A DNA stretch of 64,000 nt from Devosia enhydra (GCF_900119845.1 NZ_FPKU01000002.1:839381-903380); one strand, 5' to 3'. Counted from the first letter of the stretch, positions 43,524 through 52,702 are shown. Notes: a model not told the origin generated them from the sequence alone. Program-made: numbers and translations.

Positions 43524-44804
43524 ATGGTTTTTCGCTTCATCCACACCGCCGACCTCCATCTCGATTCGCCGCTGCGCTCGCTGGCGCTGCGCAATGCCGA
43601 GCTTGCCGAACTGGTGGGCGATGCGACGCGCCAGGCGCTGGTGCGCATCGTCGATCTGGCGCTCGAGGAACAGGTGGATGCGCTCGTCATCGCCGGCGAC
43701 CTCTATGACGGCGAACAGACATCGATGAAGACGGCGCGGTTCCTCGCCACCCAGATGCAGCGGCTCGATGAGGCGGGGATCGGCACCTTCATCATCCGCG
43801 GCAATCACGACGCGCTCTCCAACATCACCAAGGAGCTGATCCTGCCGCCCTCGGTGACGGTGTTTGGCGGGCGGGCCGAGGCGATGGCGGCGGGAACAGG
43901 CGCCGTGCCGGTGCATATCCACGGGCTCTCCTTTGCGCGGCCGCAGGCGCCCGAAAGCCTGCTCGAGAAATATCGCCGGCCGCTGCCCGATGCGGTCAAT
44001 ATCGGCATCATGCATACGAGCCTCGCCGGGGCCCCCGGCCACGACCCCTATGCGCCGAGCCGGGCGAGCGACCTGCATGACTGGGGCTTCGACTATTGGG
44101 CGCTGGGGCATATCCATGCCGGCGCCCGGCACGAGGGGGCGCGCCATGTGGTGATGCCGGGCATGCCGCAGGGCCGCGACATCAACGAGGCCGGCGAGAA
44201 ATCGGTGGCGCTCGTGACCATCGGAGACGATCGTCGGATCACGCTCGAGCAGCGCGCGGTAGGCATCGCTCAGTTCGAGCGGCTGAGCGTCGATCTTTCG
44301 CCGGCCGAGGACTGGCGCGGGGCAATCGCGGTGATCGAACGCGCGCTCGGGGCCCTGCGGGACCGGGTGGGGGCGGATCATCTCGTGGCGCGGCTCACCC
44401 TTGAGGGCACGACCGGGCTCAATTTCGCCCTGCGGCGCGATCGCGACCTGCTGCTGGCCGAAATCGAGCAGCGGGCCATGGGCGTGGGACGCAGCTGGAT
44501 CGAGGCGTTGAAGCTCGAGACGCGGGCGCCCGAGGCGGGGCTCTCCGGGCCCAGCGCCGACCCGGTGGAGGAACTGGGGCTGCTGATGCGCGGCGAGATC
44601 GCCGGCCAGCATGGCGTGCGCGAAGCGCTGCGGGCGCTGGTGATCGAGATGCAGGGCGACCTGCCGCCCGAGGCGCGGCGCTTTGCCGGGGAGGACGAGG
44701 CCGCGTTTGAGGATTTTCTCGACAGCCTCATCGCCGAGGGCGGCGAGGAGGTGCTGGCGCGGCTCAAGCCTGACGGCGCCGACACGCAGGGCGGGAGGGG
44801 CTGA
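43524..44804 (+). CDS. yhaO: DNA repair exonuclease, metallophosphatase subunit (YhaO/SbcD-like)
   Basis: A 426-residue calcineurin-fold nuclease. It opens FRFIHTADLHLDSPL (Asp and His metal ligands), then VIAGDLYD, IRGNHD and GHIHAGARHEGARHVVMPG, the complete Mre11/SbcD metal set. The ATG at 43524 has AGGAG at 7-nt spacing (43512-43516), better than the TTG at 43506. It is coupled to the YhaN-like ATPase by TGATG. By analogy with Mre11-Rad50 the pair should process DNA ends. Confidence 0.9.
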   Translation: MVFRFIHTADLHLDSPLRSLALRNAELAELVGDATRQALVRIVDLALEEQVDALVIAGDLYDGEQTSMKTARFLATQMQRLDEAGIGTFIIRGNHDALSNITKELILPPSVTVFGGRAEAMAAGTGAVPVHIHGLSFARPQAPESLLEKYRRPLPDAVNIGIMHTSLAGAPGHDPYAPSRASDLHDWGFDYWALGHIHAGARHEGARHVVMPGMPQGRDINEAGEKSVALVTIGDDRRITLEQRAVGIAQFERLSVDLSPAEDWRGAIAVIERALGALRDRVGADHLVARLTLEGTTGLNFALRRDRDLLLAEIEQRAMGVGRSWIEALKLETRAPEAGLSGPSADPVEELGLLMRGEIAGQHGVREALRALVIEMQGDLPPEARRFAGEDEAAFEDFLDSLIAEGGEEVLARLKPDGADTQGGRG

Positions 44805-47800
44805 TGCGGCTCCGCCGGCTCGATCTCAACCGCTACGGCAAGTTCACCGATCACAGCATCGATTTCGGCGCGGCGCGGCCGGGCACGCCGGACCTGCACA
44901 TCGTCTACGGGCTCAATGAGGCGGGGAAATCGACGGCGCTGTCGGCCTATCTCGACCTGCTGTTCGGCATCGAGGAGCGGACGCGCTACGGCTTTCTGCA
45001 CCAGCCCAAGACCATGGAAGTGGGCGGGGCGCTGGAGTTTTCGGGCCGCACGCATGCGCTGCGCCGGATCAAGCAGCGGGCCAATTCGCTGCTCGATGCG
45101 CAGGGCCAGCCGGTCAACGAGGCGCTGCTGAGCGTGCCGCTGGCCGGGCTTTCGCGCGAGGCCTATCGCATGATGTTCTCGCTCGACGACCAGACGCTGG
45201 AGGAGGGCGGCAATGCCATCCTCGAAAGCAAGGGCGATCTGGGGGAATTGCTGTTTTCGGCCAGCGCGGGGCTCGCCGGCATCAGCGGCATTCTCGAAGG
45301 GGTGGCCAAGGAGGCGGACGGCATCTTCCGCAAGCGGGCGAGCTCGACGCGCATGGCCGAGCTCAAGCGCGAAATGGCCGAACTCAAGACCCGGCGCGAC
45401 GCCATCGACGTGCAGGCCTCGACGTTCAGACAGCTGACGGGGGCGCTGCAGCAGGCGGACACGGCCTATGAGGGGGCGGCGCGCGGGCTGGCCGAGGCGC
45501 AGGCGCGCCAGCGACAGATCACGCGGCTGTTGCGTGCCCTGCCGCTGAGGGGCGAACTCAGCCGGCTCGGCGCCGAGGCGAAGCCGCTGGCGGGCCTGCC
45601 GCATCCGCCCCCAGACTGGCCGGCGGCACTCACGGGGCTCGAGACTGAACGCGCGGCCCTCATCGCCCGGGACGCGGCCGAGGCCGATCACGAGGCCCGG
45701 CTCGAAGCCCGTCGCGACGGGCTTTGGCGCGACGAGGCGGTGCTGACGTTTGCCGATGCCATCTCAGGGCTGGCCGATGGCGAGGCCCGGTTCGTGACGG
45801 CCGACAAGGATCTGCCCAAGCTGCGGCCCCGCCTTGCCCAGTGGCAGGAGCGGCTCGGGCTGCTGCTCGCCGATCTCGGCGAAGCCGGCCATGCCGAACC
45901 GCAGGCGCTGGTGGTGCCGGCGGCAACGCTCGGGGCGCTGCGCGGGCTGATCGCGGAACGATCGGGTGTCGAGGTGCGGCTGGAAAAGGCCGAGGCCGAG
46001 CATCGGGCCGCAAGCGAGGCGGTGGCCGCGCTCGAACGCGGCGACGACGACGCTGCCGGGCGAGAGCCGGTGGGGCCGGCGCTGATCGCGACGATCACGG
46101 CGCTTCTAGGCCGGCTGCGGAGCGGCGATCTCGTGGGCGACCAGCGCCAGGCTCGGCGCATGATCGAGGAGCGCAAGCGCGCCCTTGCCGATGCGGTGCG
46201 GGCGCTGTCGCCCTGGCCGGCCGATGCCGAAACGCTGGCCCGCATCGCGCCGCTGCCGGCCGAGCGCCTGTCGCGCTGGCAGGATCGGCTCGACATGCTC
46301 GTGCGCGACAAAAAACAGCTGGCCGGGGAGATCGCGAGCGTTCGCGCGCTCATGGCCGAGACCGAGGCGCGTCGGACGGTGCTGCGGCAGGGCGCGCGGC
46401 TGATTTCGGACGAGGAGGCGCAGGACGCGCGTGCGCGTCGGGATGCGGCCTGGACCGAGCATATGGCGCAGCTCGACCGGCCGAGCGCGGAGGCCTTTGC
46501 CGAAAGGCTGAGGCACACCGACGCCATCGCCGAGGCGCGACTTCTGGGAGCGGCGGAATTGGCGGAGCTGCGGGTTCTGTCGTCCGACCTGGCAGCGGCG
46601 CAGGCGCGCGAGACGGGGTTTGCGGCAGCCCTCGAGGCGAACCGGGCGGCAGAGGCCGCGCTTGCCGACGAGATCGCGGCGGCGGTGCCCGCGGGCGTTC
46701 TGATCGAAGGTCTTGCCGATCCGGCGAGCCGCCTCGGCGAACTGGCGCGCTGGAGCCTTGCCCATGGCGCGGCGCGTGAGGCGCTCATCGCCCTGCGCCG
46801 GGCCGAAAGCGAGCGCGAGGCAGCCGATGCCGGCCTCGCCGAGGTGCAGGAGGGGCTGGCCGCCGCGCTGTCGAGCCGCGACCCGGCCATGGCCCGGTTG
46901 CCGCTCGATGCGCTGCTTGCGGCGGCCGATGCGCTGCTGAGTGAGGCGACAGCGGCGCGGGCGCGGACGCGGCTGGCCGAAAAGCATCGGGCCGAGGTGA
47001 TGGCGGCAGCGACTGTGCGGGCGCGCGCCTTTGCGGCCGCGAAAGCCGGGCGTGCCGACTGGCAGGCGCGCTGGCAGGCGGCGATCGGGTCGAGCTGGTT
47101 TGCTGACCGTGCGGACGATCCGACCGCCGTCGAGGCGCTGCTCGGATCGCTGGCCGGGCTCTCGCCGCTGCTTGCCGAGGGGCAGGAGCTGGCCCATCGC
47201 GTCGAGGCGATGACGGCCGACCAGGAGCGGTTCGTGCGGGCTGTCGCCGAGATCGCGGATGGGCTTGGCGAGGGGGTCGAGCCCGATGCGGCGCTTGTGG
47301 CCGCACGCGGCCTCAGGGCGCGGCTCGATGCGGCGCGGACCGTGGAGGCGCAGGCCGAACGGCTCGCGACCGATCTCGAAGCGCTTGGCGACAGGCGGGC
47401 AGCGATTGCGGCGCAGTTGCGCGGGCTCGAGAGCCGCCTCGAGGCGATGAAGCGTTTTTTTGGCTTCGAGACGCCGGAGGCGGTGCGCTCCGCCCTCGAT
47501 CTCTGCCAACGCCGCGACCAGATCGCCGCAGCAAGCGCAGAACTGTCGCGCCGCATCGCGGCCGAGATGGAGGCGCCCGCGCTGGACGAGGCGCTCGCGA
47601 AGATGGAGGGCGCCGATGGTGAGGCGCTCGAAGCCGAGCTGGCCGAGCTGTCCCCACGCGTCGAAGGGCTGGAGGCGCAGGTTCGGGCGCGAGTGGCCGA
47701 GCGGGCCATCGCCGAGGATCGCCTCGCCGCCATCGGCGGGGACGATGCGGTGGCGCGCATCGAGGGGCGGCGGCGCACGCTGGTGCTGGAAATGGAAGAC

Positions 47801-48292
47801 CTGGCGCTGCGCTATCTGCGGCTCCGAAGTGGGGCTTTGCTCGCCGAGCAGGCGCTGCGCGCCTATCGCGAGCGCCATCGCAGCGCCATGATGAACCGGG
47901 CCTCGGAAGCCTTCCGCCAGATGACGCGGGGGGCTTATGCGGGGCTGGCGACGCGGCCCGAAAAGGAGCGCGAGGCGCTGATCGGACTGGTGGAGGGCGG
48001 GGGCTCCAAGCTCGCGGTCGACATGTCCAAGGGCACGCGCTTCCAGCTCTATCTGGCGCTGAGACTGGCCGGCTACGAGGAATTCGCCACGGCCCGGCCG
48101 CCGGTGCCCTTCATCGCCGACGACATCATGGAAACCTTCGACGAGCCGCGCTCGGAAGAAGTGTTCCGGCTCCTGGGGCGCATGGCAGGGATGGGGCAGG
48201 TGATCTACCTCACCCACCACCGCCACCTCTGCGCCATCGCCCGGGCCGTGGTGCCCGGCGTCACCATCCACGAGATCGACGCGGGCGCCTGA
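44804..48292 (+). CDS. yhaN: YhaN-like SMC/Rad50-type ATPase
   Basis: A 1162-residue ATPase. N-terminal Walker A GLNEAGKS is at 36-43. Long Ala/Glu/Arg-rich coiled-coil arms make up the middle. The C-terminal half-site has signature-like MSKGTRFQLYLALRLA, Walker B VPFIADDIMETFD and an H-loop near YLTHHRHL. No CxxC zinc hook is present in the coiled-coil middle (the few Cys are isolated), as is typical of YhaN and unlike Rad50/SbcC. It forms a complex with the YhaO-like nuclease encoded immediately upstream. Confidence 0.9.
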   Translation: MRLRRLDLNRYGKFTDHSIDFGAARPGTPDLHIVYGLNEAGKSTALSAYLDLLFGIEERTRYGFLHQPKTMEVGGALEFSGRTHALRRIKQRANSLLDAQGQPVNEALLSVPLAGLSREAYRMMFSLDDQTLEEGGNAILESKGDLGELLFSASAGLAGISGILEGVAKEADGIFRKRASSTRMAELKREMAELKTRRDAIDVQASTFRQLTGALQQADTAYEGAARGLAEAQARQRQITRLLRALPLRGELSRLGAEAKPLAGLPHPPPDWPAALTGLETERAALIARDAAEADHEARLEARRDGLWRDEAVLTFADAISGLADGEARFVTADKDLPKLRPRLAQWQERLGLLLADLGEAGHAEPQALVVPAATLGALRGLIAERSGVEVRLEKAEAEHRAASEAVAALERGDDDAAGREPVGPALIATITALLGRLRSGDLVGDQRQARRMIEERKRALADAVRALSPWPADAETLARIAPLPAERLSRWQDRLDMLVRDKKQLAGEIASVRALMAETEARRTVLRQGARLISDEEAQDARARRDAAWTEHMAQLDRPSAEAFAERLRHTDAIAEARLLGAAELAELRVLSSDLAAAQARETGFAAALEANRAAEAALADEIAAAVPAGVLIEGLADPASRLGELARWSLAHGAAREALIALRRAESEREAADAGLAEVQEGLAAALSSRDPAMARLPLDALLAAADALLSEATAARARTRLAEKHRAEVMAAATVRARAFAAAKAGRADWQARWQAAIGSSWFADRADDPTAVEALLGSLAGLSPLLAEGQELAHRVEAMTADQERFVRAVAEIADGLGEGVEPDAALVAARGLRARLDAARTVEAQAERLATDLEALGDRRAAIAAQLRGLESRLEAMKRFFGFETPEAVRSALDLCQRRDQIAAASAELSRRIAAEMEAPALDEALAKMEGADGEALEAELAELSPRVEGLEAQVRARVAERAIAEDRLAAIGGDDAVARIEGRRRTLVLEMEDLALRYLRLRSGALLAEQALRAYRERHRSAMMNRASEAFRQMTRGAYAGLATRPEKEREALIGLVEGGGSKLAVDMSKGTRFQLYLALRLAGYEEFATARPPVPFIADDIMETFDEPRSEEVFRLLGRMAGMGQVIYLTHHRHLCAIARAVVPGVTIHEIDAGA

Positions 48293-48357
48293 GAAGGGCT
48301 TCCGAGCGGGGCTTCGCCGTCGGGCGCCAGGGCGTGACGAATCTGCGTGCTGCCCTA

Positions 48358-48386
48358 TTGCGCATATTAGATTATTCTTATATATG
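48358..48386 (+). promoter_or_regulatory. Promoter with overlapping AT-rich dyad for the sulfur island
   Basis: TTGCGC (48358-48363), 17 nt, then TATATG (48381-48386) reads as a sigma-70 promoter. The spacer and -10 are covered by a 20-bp dyad at 48364-48383 of the form ATAT-n-AGA-n-TA-n-TCT-n-ATAT, symmetric at 16 of 20 positions. It is the only AT-rich stretch in the 162-bp gap 48293-48454. A site of this shape over a promoter suits a repressor of the ArsR (BigR/SqrR) type that senses sulfane sulfur, but no such gene is in the window. Confidence 0.55.
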
Positions 48387-48454
48387 AGAGCGTGTCGGGC
48401 GGAGATTGCGCAGATCATTGTCCGATACACACAGCTCCGGACGATGAGGATGCC

Positions 48455-48673
48455 ATGACGCGCAATATCGGAAGGCTCGATCGTATTCTGCGGTTCGTCG
48501 TCGGCGGGTCGATCCTCGTCCTGGCGCTGTTTTTCCACCTGCCGATCCTCGCATCGCCCTTCGCCTTCTGGGCGGCCATCGGGGTCGGGGCGGTTCTGGT
48601 GATGACCAGCGTGGCGAAAATCTGCCCCGCCTACATCCCCTTCAACATTTCGACGCTCAGGACGGATCGATGA
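48455..48673 (+). CDS. DUF2892 (YgaP-like) small membrane protein
   Basis: A 72-residue inner-membrane protein matching the DUF2892 domain: NIGRLDRILRFVVGGSILVLALFF, a second hydrophobic segment FWAAIGVGAVLVMTSVAK, and the C-terminal ICPAYIPFNIST block. DUF2892 proteins accompany rhodanese and sulfide-handling genes; their biochemical role is unresolved. The ATG at 48455 has AGGA upstream. It overlaps the next gene by ATGA and is the first gene of the sulfur island. Confidence 0.85.
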   Translation: MTRNIGRLDRILRFVVGGSILVLALFFHLPILASPFAFWAAIGVGAVLVMTSVAKICPAYIPFNISTLRTDR

Positions 48674-49098
48674 CTGCGTTTACACCCCTTGCCTCATTCG
48701 TCGGTGGCACGATGATCGGGCTGGCCGCAGTGCTGCTGATGGCCTTCCATGGTCGCATCGCCGGCATGACGGGCATAATCACCGGGCTCCTGCCGCCGGT
48801 TTCGGCCGACTGGGGCTGGCGGGCGGCGTTCCTTGCCGGTGCCGTCGCTGCGCCCCTGGCGGTGACGCTGCTCACGGGGACCCCCATCGGGTTCGAGAGC
48901 CCGGTACCGACGCCGTGGCTGATCGTGGGCGGGCTGATCGTGGGGGTGGGGGTCTATTTCGGCTCGGGCTGCACCTCCGGACATGGCGTCTGCGGCATCG
49001 CACGGCTCTCGCCGCGCTCGATCGCCGCAACGCTGACCTTCATGGCAACCGCCATCGCCACCGTGTTCGTCATCCGCCACGTGCTGGGAGGCTTCTGA
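48670..49098 (+). CDS. YeeE/YedE family sulfur transporter, first half
   Basis: A 142-residue membrane protein. About four hydrophobic segments and the family hallmark FGSGCTSGHGVCG, with the conserved Cys residues that handle sulfur compounds. Full-length YeeE (TsuA) carries two such halves in one chain; here they are separate adjacent genes, the PmpA/PmpB arrangement common in alphaproteobacteria. It probably moves thiosulfate or a sulfane-sulfur species. Joined to the second half by TGATG. Confidence 0.88.
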   Translation: MTAFTPLASFVGGTMIGLAAVLLMAFHGRIAGMTGIITGLLPPVSADWGWRAAFLAGAVAAPLAVTLLTGTPIGFESPVPTPWLIVGGLIVGVGVYFGSGCTSGHGVCGIARLSPRSIAATLTFMATAIATVFVIRHVLGGF

Positions 49099-49535
49099 TG
49101 CGGCGCATCCTCATGGCCGGGCTCATCGGCCTCGTCTTTGGCACCGGCATTGCCGTCTCGGGCATGGCCAATCCGGCCAAGGTGCTGAATTTCTTCGATC
49201 TCTTCGGCACCTGGGACCCCTCGCTGGCCTTCGTGATGGGCGGGGCGCTGCTGGTGACGGCCATCGGCTACCGTTTCGTTTTGAAGCGCCCGGCGCCGAT
49301 GTTCGAAGCCCGCTTCCACCTGCCCGGCAGCCGGCGGATCGACATGCCGCTCATCGGTGGATCGGCCGTGTTCGGCATTGGCTGGGGCATTGCCGGCTTC
49401 TGCCCGGGTGGCGCCATTCCGGCGCTGGGGCTGGGCGAAGCCTCCGCCTTCATTTTCGTGGGCGCGATGATGGCGGGCATTTTCGCCGCCCGCGCCCTGC
49501 GCACGGCGATGGCCGCGCGCCCGCAAAACGCCTGA
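49098..49535 (+). CDS. YeeE/YedE family sulfur transporter, second half
   Basis: A 145-residue membrane protein with the conserved GLVFGTGIAVSGMANPAKVLNFFDLFGTWDPSLAFVMGGAL and the second-half motif FGIGWGIAGFCPGGAIPALG, where the Cys is conserved. It should pair with the preceding gene product to form one transporter. The start is taken at the TGATG overlap; an in-frame extension crosses the upstream gene. The persulfide dioxygenase gene follows 19 bp later. Confidence 0.88.
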   Translation: MRRILMAGLIGLVFGTGIAVSGMANPAKVLNFFDLFGTWDPSLAFVMGGALLVTAIGYRFVLKRPAPMFEARFHLPGSRRIDMPLIGGSAVFGIGWGIAGFCPGGAIPALGLGEASAFIFVGAMMAGIFAARALRTAMAARPQNA

Positions 49536-49554
49536 CGAACGGAAGGACCGATAA

Positions 49555-50448
49555 ATGAGCGCCGTTCCCTTCACGCCCGACCTCGATACCCATCCCGAGG
49601 TCACCGCCTTCTTCGATGCGCCGACCAACACCATTTCCTATGTGGTCAAGGACCCGCACTCGAATGCCTGCGCCGTCATCGACAGCGTCATGGACATCGA
49701 TTATGCCGCCGGCCGCATCACCTATGACGGGGCCGATGCCATCATCGCCCATATCGAGCAGCACCAGCTCAAGCTCGAATGGCTGATCGAGACGCATGTG
49801 CATGCCGACCACCTCTCAGCGGCGCCCTATATCCAGGGCAAGCTCGGGGGCAGGCTCGGCATCGGCGAAAACATCACCATCGTGCAGGAGACGTTCGGCA
49901 AGATCTTCAACGAAGGCACCGAATTCCAGCGCGACGGCAGCCAGTTCGACCGGCTGTTCAAGGATGGCGATAGCTACCAGATCGGCGGGCTCACCGCCCA
50001 TGTGATGCACACGCCCGGCCATACGCCGGCCTGCATGACCCACGTCATCGGGGACGCCGCATTCGTAGGCGACACGCTGTTCATGCCCGATGGCGGATCG
50101 GCGCGGGCCGACTTTCCCGGCGGCGATGCCCGCACGCTCTATCGCTCGATCCAGCGCGTGCTGAGCCTGCCGCGCGAGACGCGCCTGTTCATGTGCCACG
50201 ATTACGGCCCCAACGGGCGCGACATCCAGTGGGAAACGACGGTGGGCGAGGAGATCGACCACAACATCCATGTCGGGCACGGCACCGACGAGGACACATT
50301 CGTCAAGATGCGCGAGGCGCGCGATGCGACCCTCGCCATGCCCAAGCTGATCATCCCGTCGCTGCAGGTCAATATGCGCGGCGGCAGGCTGCCGCCCAGG
50401 GACGAGAGCGGCAAGACCTTCCTCAAGGTTCCAGTCAACGGGCTCTGA
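49555..50448 (+). CDS. Persulfide (sulfur) dioxygenase, metallo-beta-lactamase fold
   Basis: A 297-residue protein of the Blh/ETHE1-related group. The metal motif THVHADH lies at ~80-86 (His81, His83, Asp85, His86), followed by HTPGHTPACMTHVIGD, FVGDTLF and FMCHDYGPNG. Persulfide dioxygenases oxidise glutathione persulfide to sulfite. Unlike many Blh proteins it has no fused rhodanese domain; the TIGR01244 phosphatase-like domain is encoded by the next gene instead. The preceding YeeE halves, downstream SulP and thioredoxin complete a sulfide/sulfane-sulfur detoxification set. Confidence 0.9.
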   Translation: MSAVPFTPDLDTHPEVTAFFDAPTNTISYVVKDPHSNACAVIDSVMDIDYAAGRITYDGADAIIAHIEQHQLKLEWLIETHVHADHLSAAPYIQGKLGGRLGIGENITIVQETFGKIFNEGTEFQRDGSQFDRLFKDGDSYQIGGLTAHVMHTPGHTPACMTHVIGDAAFVGDTLFMPDGGSARADFPGGDARTLYRSIQRVLSLPRETRLFMCHDYGPNGRDIQWETTVGEEIDHNIHVGHGTDEDTFVKMREARDATLAMPKLIIPSLQVNMRGGRLPPRDESGKTFLKVPVNGL

Positions 50449-50468
50449 CAGCAGCAGATCCCGTTCCC

Positions 50469-50500
50469 GTCCCCCGTGCCACGCCCCCGGCGCGGGGGAC
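50469..50500 (+). other. Intercistronic hairpin in the sulfur island
   Basis: GTCCCCCG (50469-50476) and CGGGGGAC (50493-50500) can form an 8-bp stem with a 16-nt loop in the 112-bp gap between the dioxygenase and the TIGR01244 gene. A partial C/T run follows but no clear U-tract, so it is more likely an mRNA processing or attenuating element than a terminator. Confidence 0.3.
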
Positions 50501-50560
50501 GGACCCCTTTGCCAATTACCGCACCAGCCCCCGGCCGGGGCATCGCGAAAGGATTTCGAC

Positions 50561-50884
50561 ATGACCATCCGCAAGCTCGACGACCAGTTCTCGGTGACCG
50601 GGCAGATCACGCCGCAACAGGTGAAGGCGATTGCCGATGCCGGCTATCGCGCCATCGTCTGCGCCCGCCCCGATAATGAGGAGCCCGGCCAGCCCGCCTT
50701 TGCCGAGGTGGAAAAGGCAGCCCAGGAGGCCGGCCTCAGCATCGTGCATATCCCCGTCTCCGGCCCTCTGGGGCAGGGGCAGGTGATGCGGTTTGCCGAG
50801 GCCTGGCCGAACCTGCCCAAGCCGGTTCTGGGCTATTGCCGCTCGGGCGCCCGGGCCGGCAGCCTCTACGCCACGCTGGGGTAA
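50561..50884 (+). CDS. TIGR01244-family sulfur transferase/phosphatase-like protein
   Basis: A 107-residue protein matching the TIGR01244 / Blh phosphatase-like domain. It opens with KLDDQFSVTGQITPQQVKAIADAGYRAIVCARPDNEE-type features and carries a P-loop GYCRSGARAG with nucleophile Cys93. In Blh of Xylella and Agrobacterium this domain is fused to the dioxygenase; here it is a separate gene. It presumably hands sulfane sulfur to or from the dioxygenase. The ATG has AAAGGA upstream. Confidence 0.85.
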   Translation: MTIRKLDDQFSVTGQITPQQVKAIADAGYRAIVCARPDNEEPGQPAFAEVEKAAQEAGLSIVHIPVSGPLGQGQVMRFAEAWPNLPKPVLGYCRSGARAGSLYATLG

Positions 50885-50950
50885 AGCGCCCCGCGCCCGG
50901 CCGGCGGCGGATGCCGGGCAATTCCGCCCTAAACTGCGTGCGTGATCGCG

Positions 50951-52693
50951 ATGTCCCTGCGCTCCTATTTTCCCATCCTCGACTGGGGTCGGCGCTATGA
51001 CCGGCAGACGCTGACCAGCGACCTCGTCGCGGCGCTGATCGTCACCATCATGCTGATCCCGCAATCGCTGGCCTATGCGCTGCTCGCCGGGCTGCCGCCG
51101 GAGGTGGGGCTCTATGCCTCGATCCTGCCGCTCGTCGCCTATGCGATCTTTGGCACCTCCACGGCGCTCGCGGTGGGGCCGGTGGCGGTGGTGTCGCTGA
51201 TGACGGCGAGCGCCGTGGGGCGCATCGCGGCGGAAGGCTCGGTGGGCTATGGCGCCGCCGCCATCATGCTGGCGGCGCTGTCGGGGCTGATGCTGGTGGC
51301 GATGGGGCTCTTCCGGCTCGGCTTTGTCGCCAATTTCCTCTCCCATCCGGTGATTTCGGGCTTCATCACCGCTTCGGGGCTGATCATCGCCACGAGCCAG
51401 GTGGGCGGGCTGCTCGGCATCCGCACCGAAGGCCATGCGATGCCCGAACTGGTGGGCTCGATCCTCGCCAATATCGGGGCGATCAACTGGCATACGGTGG
51501 CGGTGGGCGTGGTGGCGCTGGGGCTGCTCCTGTGGATCCGGCTCGATCTCAAGACCTGGCTCAAGCGCTTCGGCGTGCCCAAGGGGCCCGCAACGCTCAT
51601 CGTGCGGGCCGGGCCGGTGCTGGTGATCGCGCTCACCATGGCGTGGTCGGTGGTGATGGACCTCGGCGCAAAGGGCGTGGCGGTCGTGGGCGCGGTGCCG
51701 CAGGGCCTGCCGATGCTGGCGGTGCCGCAGCTCGATTTCGGCATCATCGAGCAGCTGGCCCTGCCGGCGCTGATCATCTCGATCGTGGGGTTCGTGGAAT
51801 CGATCTCGGTGGCCCAGACGCTGGCGGCCAAGAGGCGCGAGCGCATCGACCCCGACCAGGAACTGGTGGGGCTGGGCGCCGCCAATCTCGCCGCCGCGGT
51901 GGGCGGGGGCTATCCGGTGACGGGCGGCTTTGCCCGCTCGGTGGTCAATTTCGATGCCGGGGCGGCGACGCCGGCGGCAGGCGCCTTCACTGCCATCGGC
52001 ATTGCCGGGGCGACGCTGCTGCTCACCCCCGTGCTGGCCGTGCTGCCCAAGGCGACGCTGTCGGCAACGATCATCCTCGCGGTTCTGACGCTCGTGGATT
52101 TTTCGATCCTCAAGCGCGCCTGGGCCTATTCGCGCGCCGATTTCGCGGCGGTGGCGATCACCCTTGTGGGCACGCTGCTGCTGGGGGTGGAAGTGGGCAT
52201 TTCGCTGGGGGTGGGCGCCTCCATCCTCGTTTTCCTCTACCGCTCCTCGCGGCCGCACGCGGCGGTGGTGGGGCTGGTGCCGGGCACCGAGCATTATCGC
52301 AACGTCAAGCGCCACACGGTGGTGACCGACCCAGCCATCCTCTCGATCCGGGTGGATGAGAGCCTTTACTTCGCCAATGCGCGGTTTCTCGAAGATCTGG
52401 TGATCAACCAGGTCGCCGCCAATCCGGGGCTTTCCGACGTGGTGCTGCTGTGCTCGGCGGTCAACGCCATCGATCTTTCGGCGCTCGAAAGCCTCGAGGC
52501 CATTGCCCAGAGGCTTGATGATCTGGGCGTGCGTCTCCATCTTTCGGAAGTCAAGGGGCCGGTGATGGACAGGCTCGAACGCTCGGATTTCCTCAGGCAT
52601 CTGACGGGCAGCGTGCATCTGTCCCATCATCAGGCGATGCTGTCGATCGCCGAGCGGCGGCGTGCGGATGCCGCGCTGCTGGCGGCGACATAG
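50951..52693 (+). CDS. SulP-family anion permease
   Basis: A 580-residue inner-membrane protein. ~10-12 hydrophobic segments include the SulP signature LIPQSLAYALLAGLPPEVGLYAS near the N-terminus, and the family block TGGFARSVVNFDAGAATPAAG. A C-terminal STAS domain (~440-560) contains VVLLCSAVNAIDLSALESLEAI. It transports sulfate or a related anion. A GTG at 50942 would add three residues; neither start has a strong ribosome site. Between a sulfite-forming dioxygenase and thioredoxin, export or uptake of sulfate/sulfite is plausible. Confidence 0.88.
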   Translation: MSLRSYFPILDWGRRYDRQTLTSDLVAALIVTIMLIPQSLAYALLAGLPPEVGLYASILPLVAYAIFGTSTALAVGPVAVVSLMTASAVGRIAAEGSVGYGAAAIMLAALSGLMLVAMGLFRLGFVANFLSHPVISGFITASGLIIATSQVGGLLGIRTEGHAMPELVGSILANIGAINWHTVAVGVVALGLLLWIRLDLKTWLKRFGVPKGPATLIVRAGPVLVIALTMAWSVVMDLGAKGVAVVGAVPQGLPMLAVPQLDFGIIEQLALPALIISIVGFVESISVAQTLAAKRRERIDPDQELVGLGAANLAAAVGGGYPVTGGFARSVVNFDAGAATPAAGAFTAIGIAGATLLLTPVLAVLPKATLSATIILAVLTLVDFSILKRAWAYSRADFAAVAITLVGTLLLGVEVGISLGVGASILVFLYRSSRPHAAVVGLVPGTEHYRNVKRHTVVTDPAILSIRVDESLYFANARFLEDLVINQVAANPGLSDVVLLCSAVNAIDLSALESLEAIAQRLDDLGVRLHLSEVKGPVMDRLERSDFLRHLTGSVHLSHHQAMLSIAERRRADAALLAAT

Positions 52694-52702
52694 GAGGTGA
52701 TT

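Noticed and set aside
42288-44612. Long minus-strand open frame (774 codons)
   Set aside because: It is antisense to the FAD oxidase, opine dehydrogenase and YhaO genes, is Arg/His/Gly-rich with no recognisable domain, and is typical of high-GC shadow frames.
48293-48454. A BigR/SqrR regulator gene expected beside the sulfur island
   Set aside because: The 162-bp gap contains only the promoter and dyad; no ArsR-type open frame was found in the neighbourhood.
45688-48538. Long minus-strand open frames (696 and 810 codons) opposite the YhaN gene
   Set aside because: They are Ala/Ser/Arg repeats produced by reading the coiled-coil codons backwards; no start signal or conserved motif.
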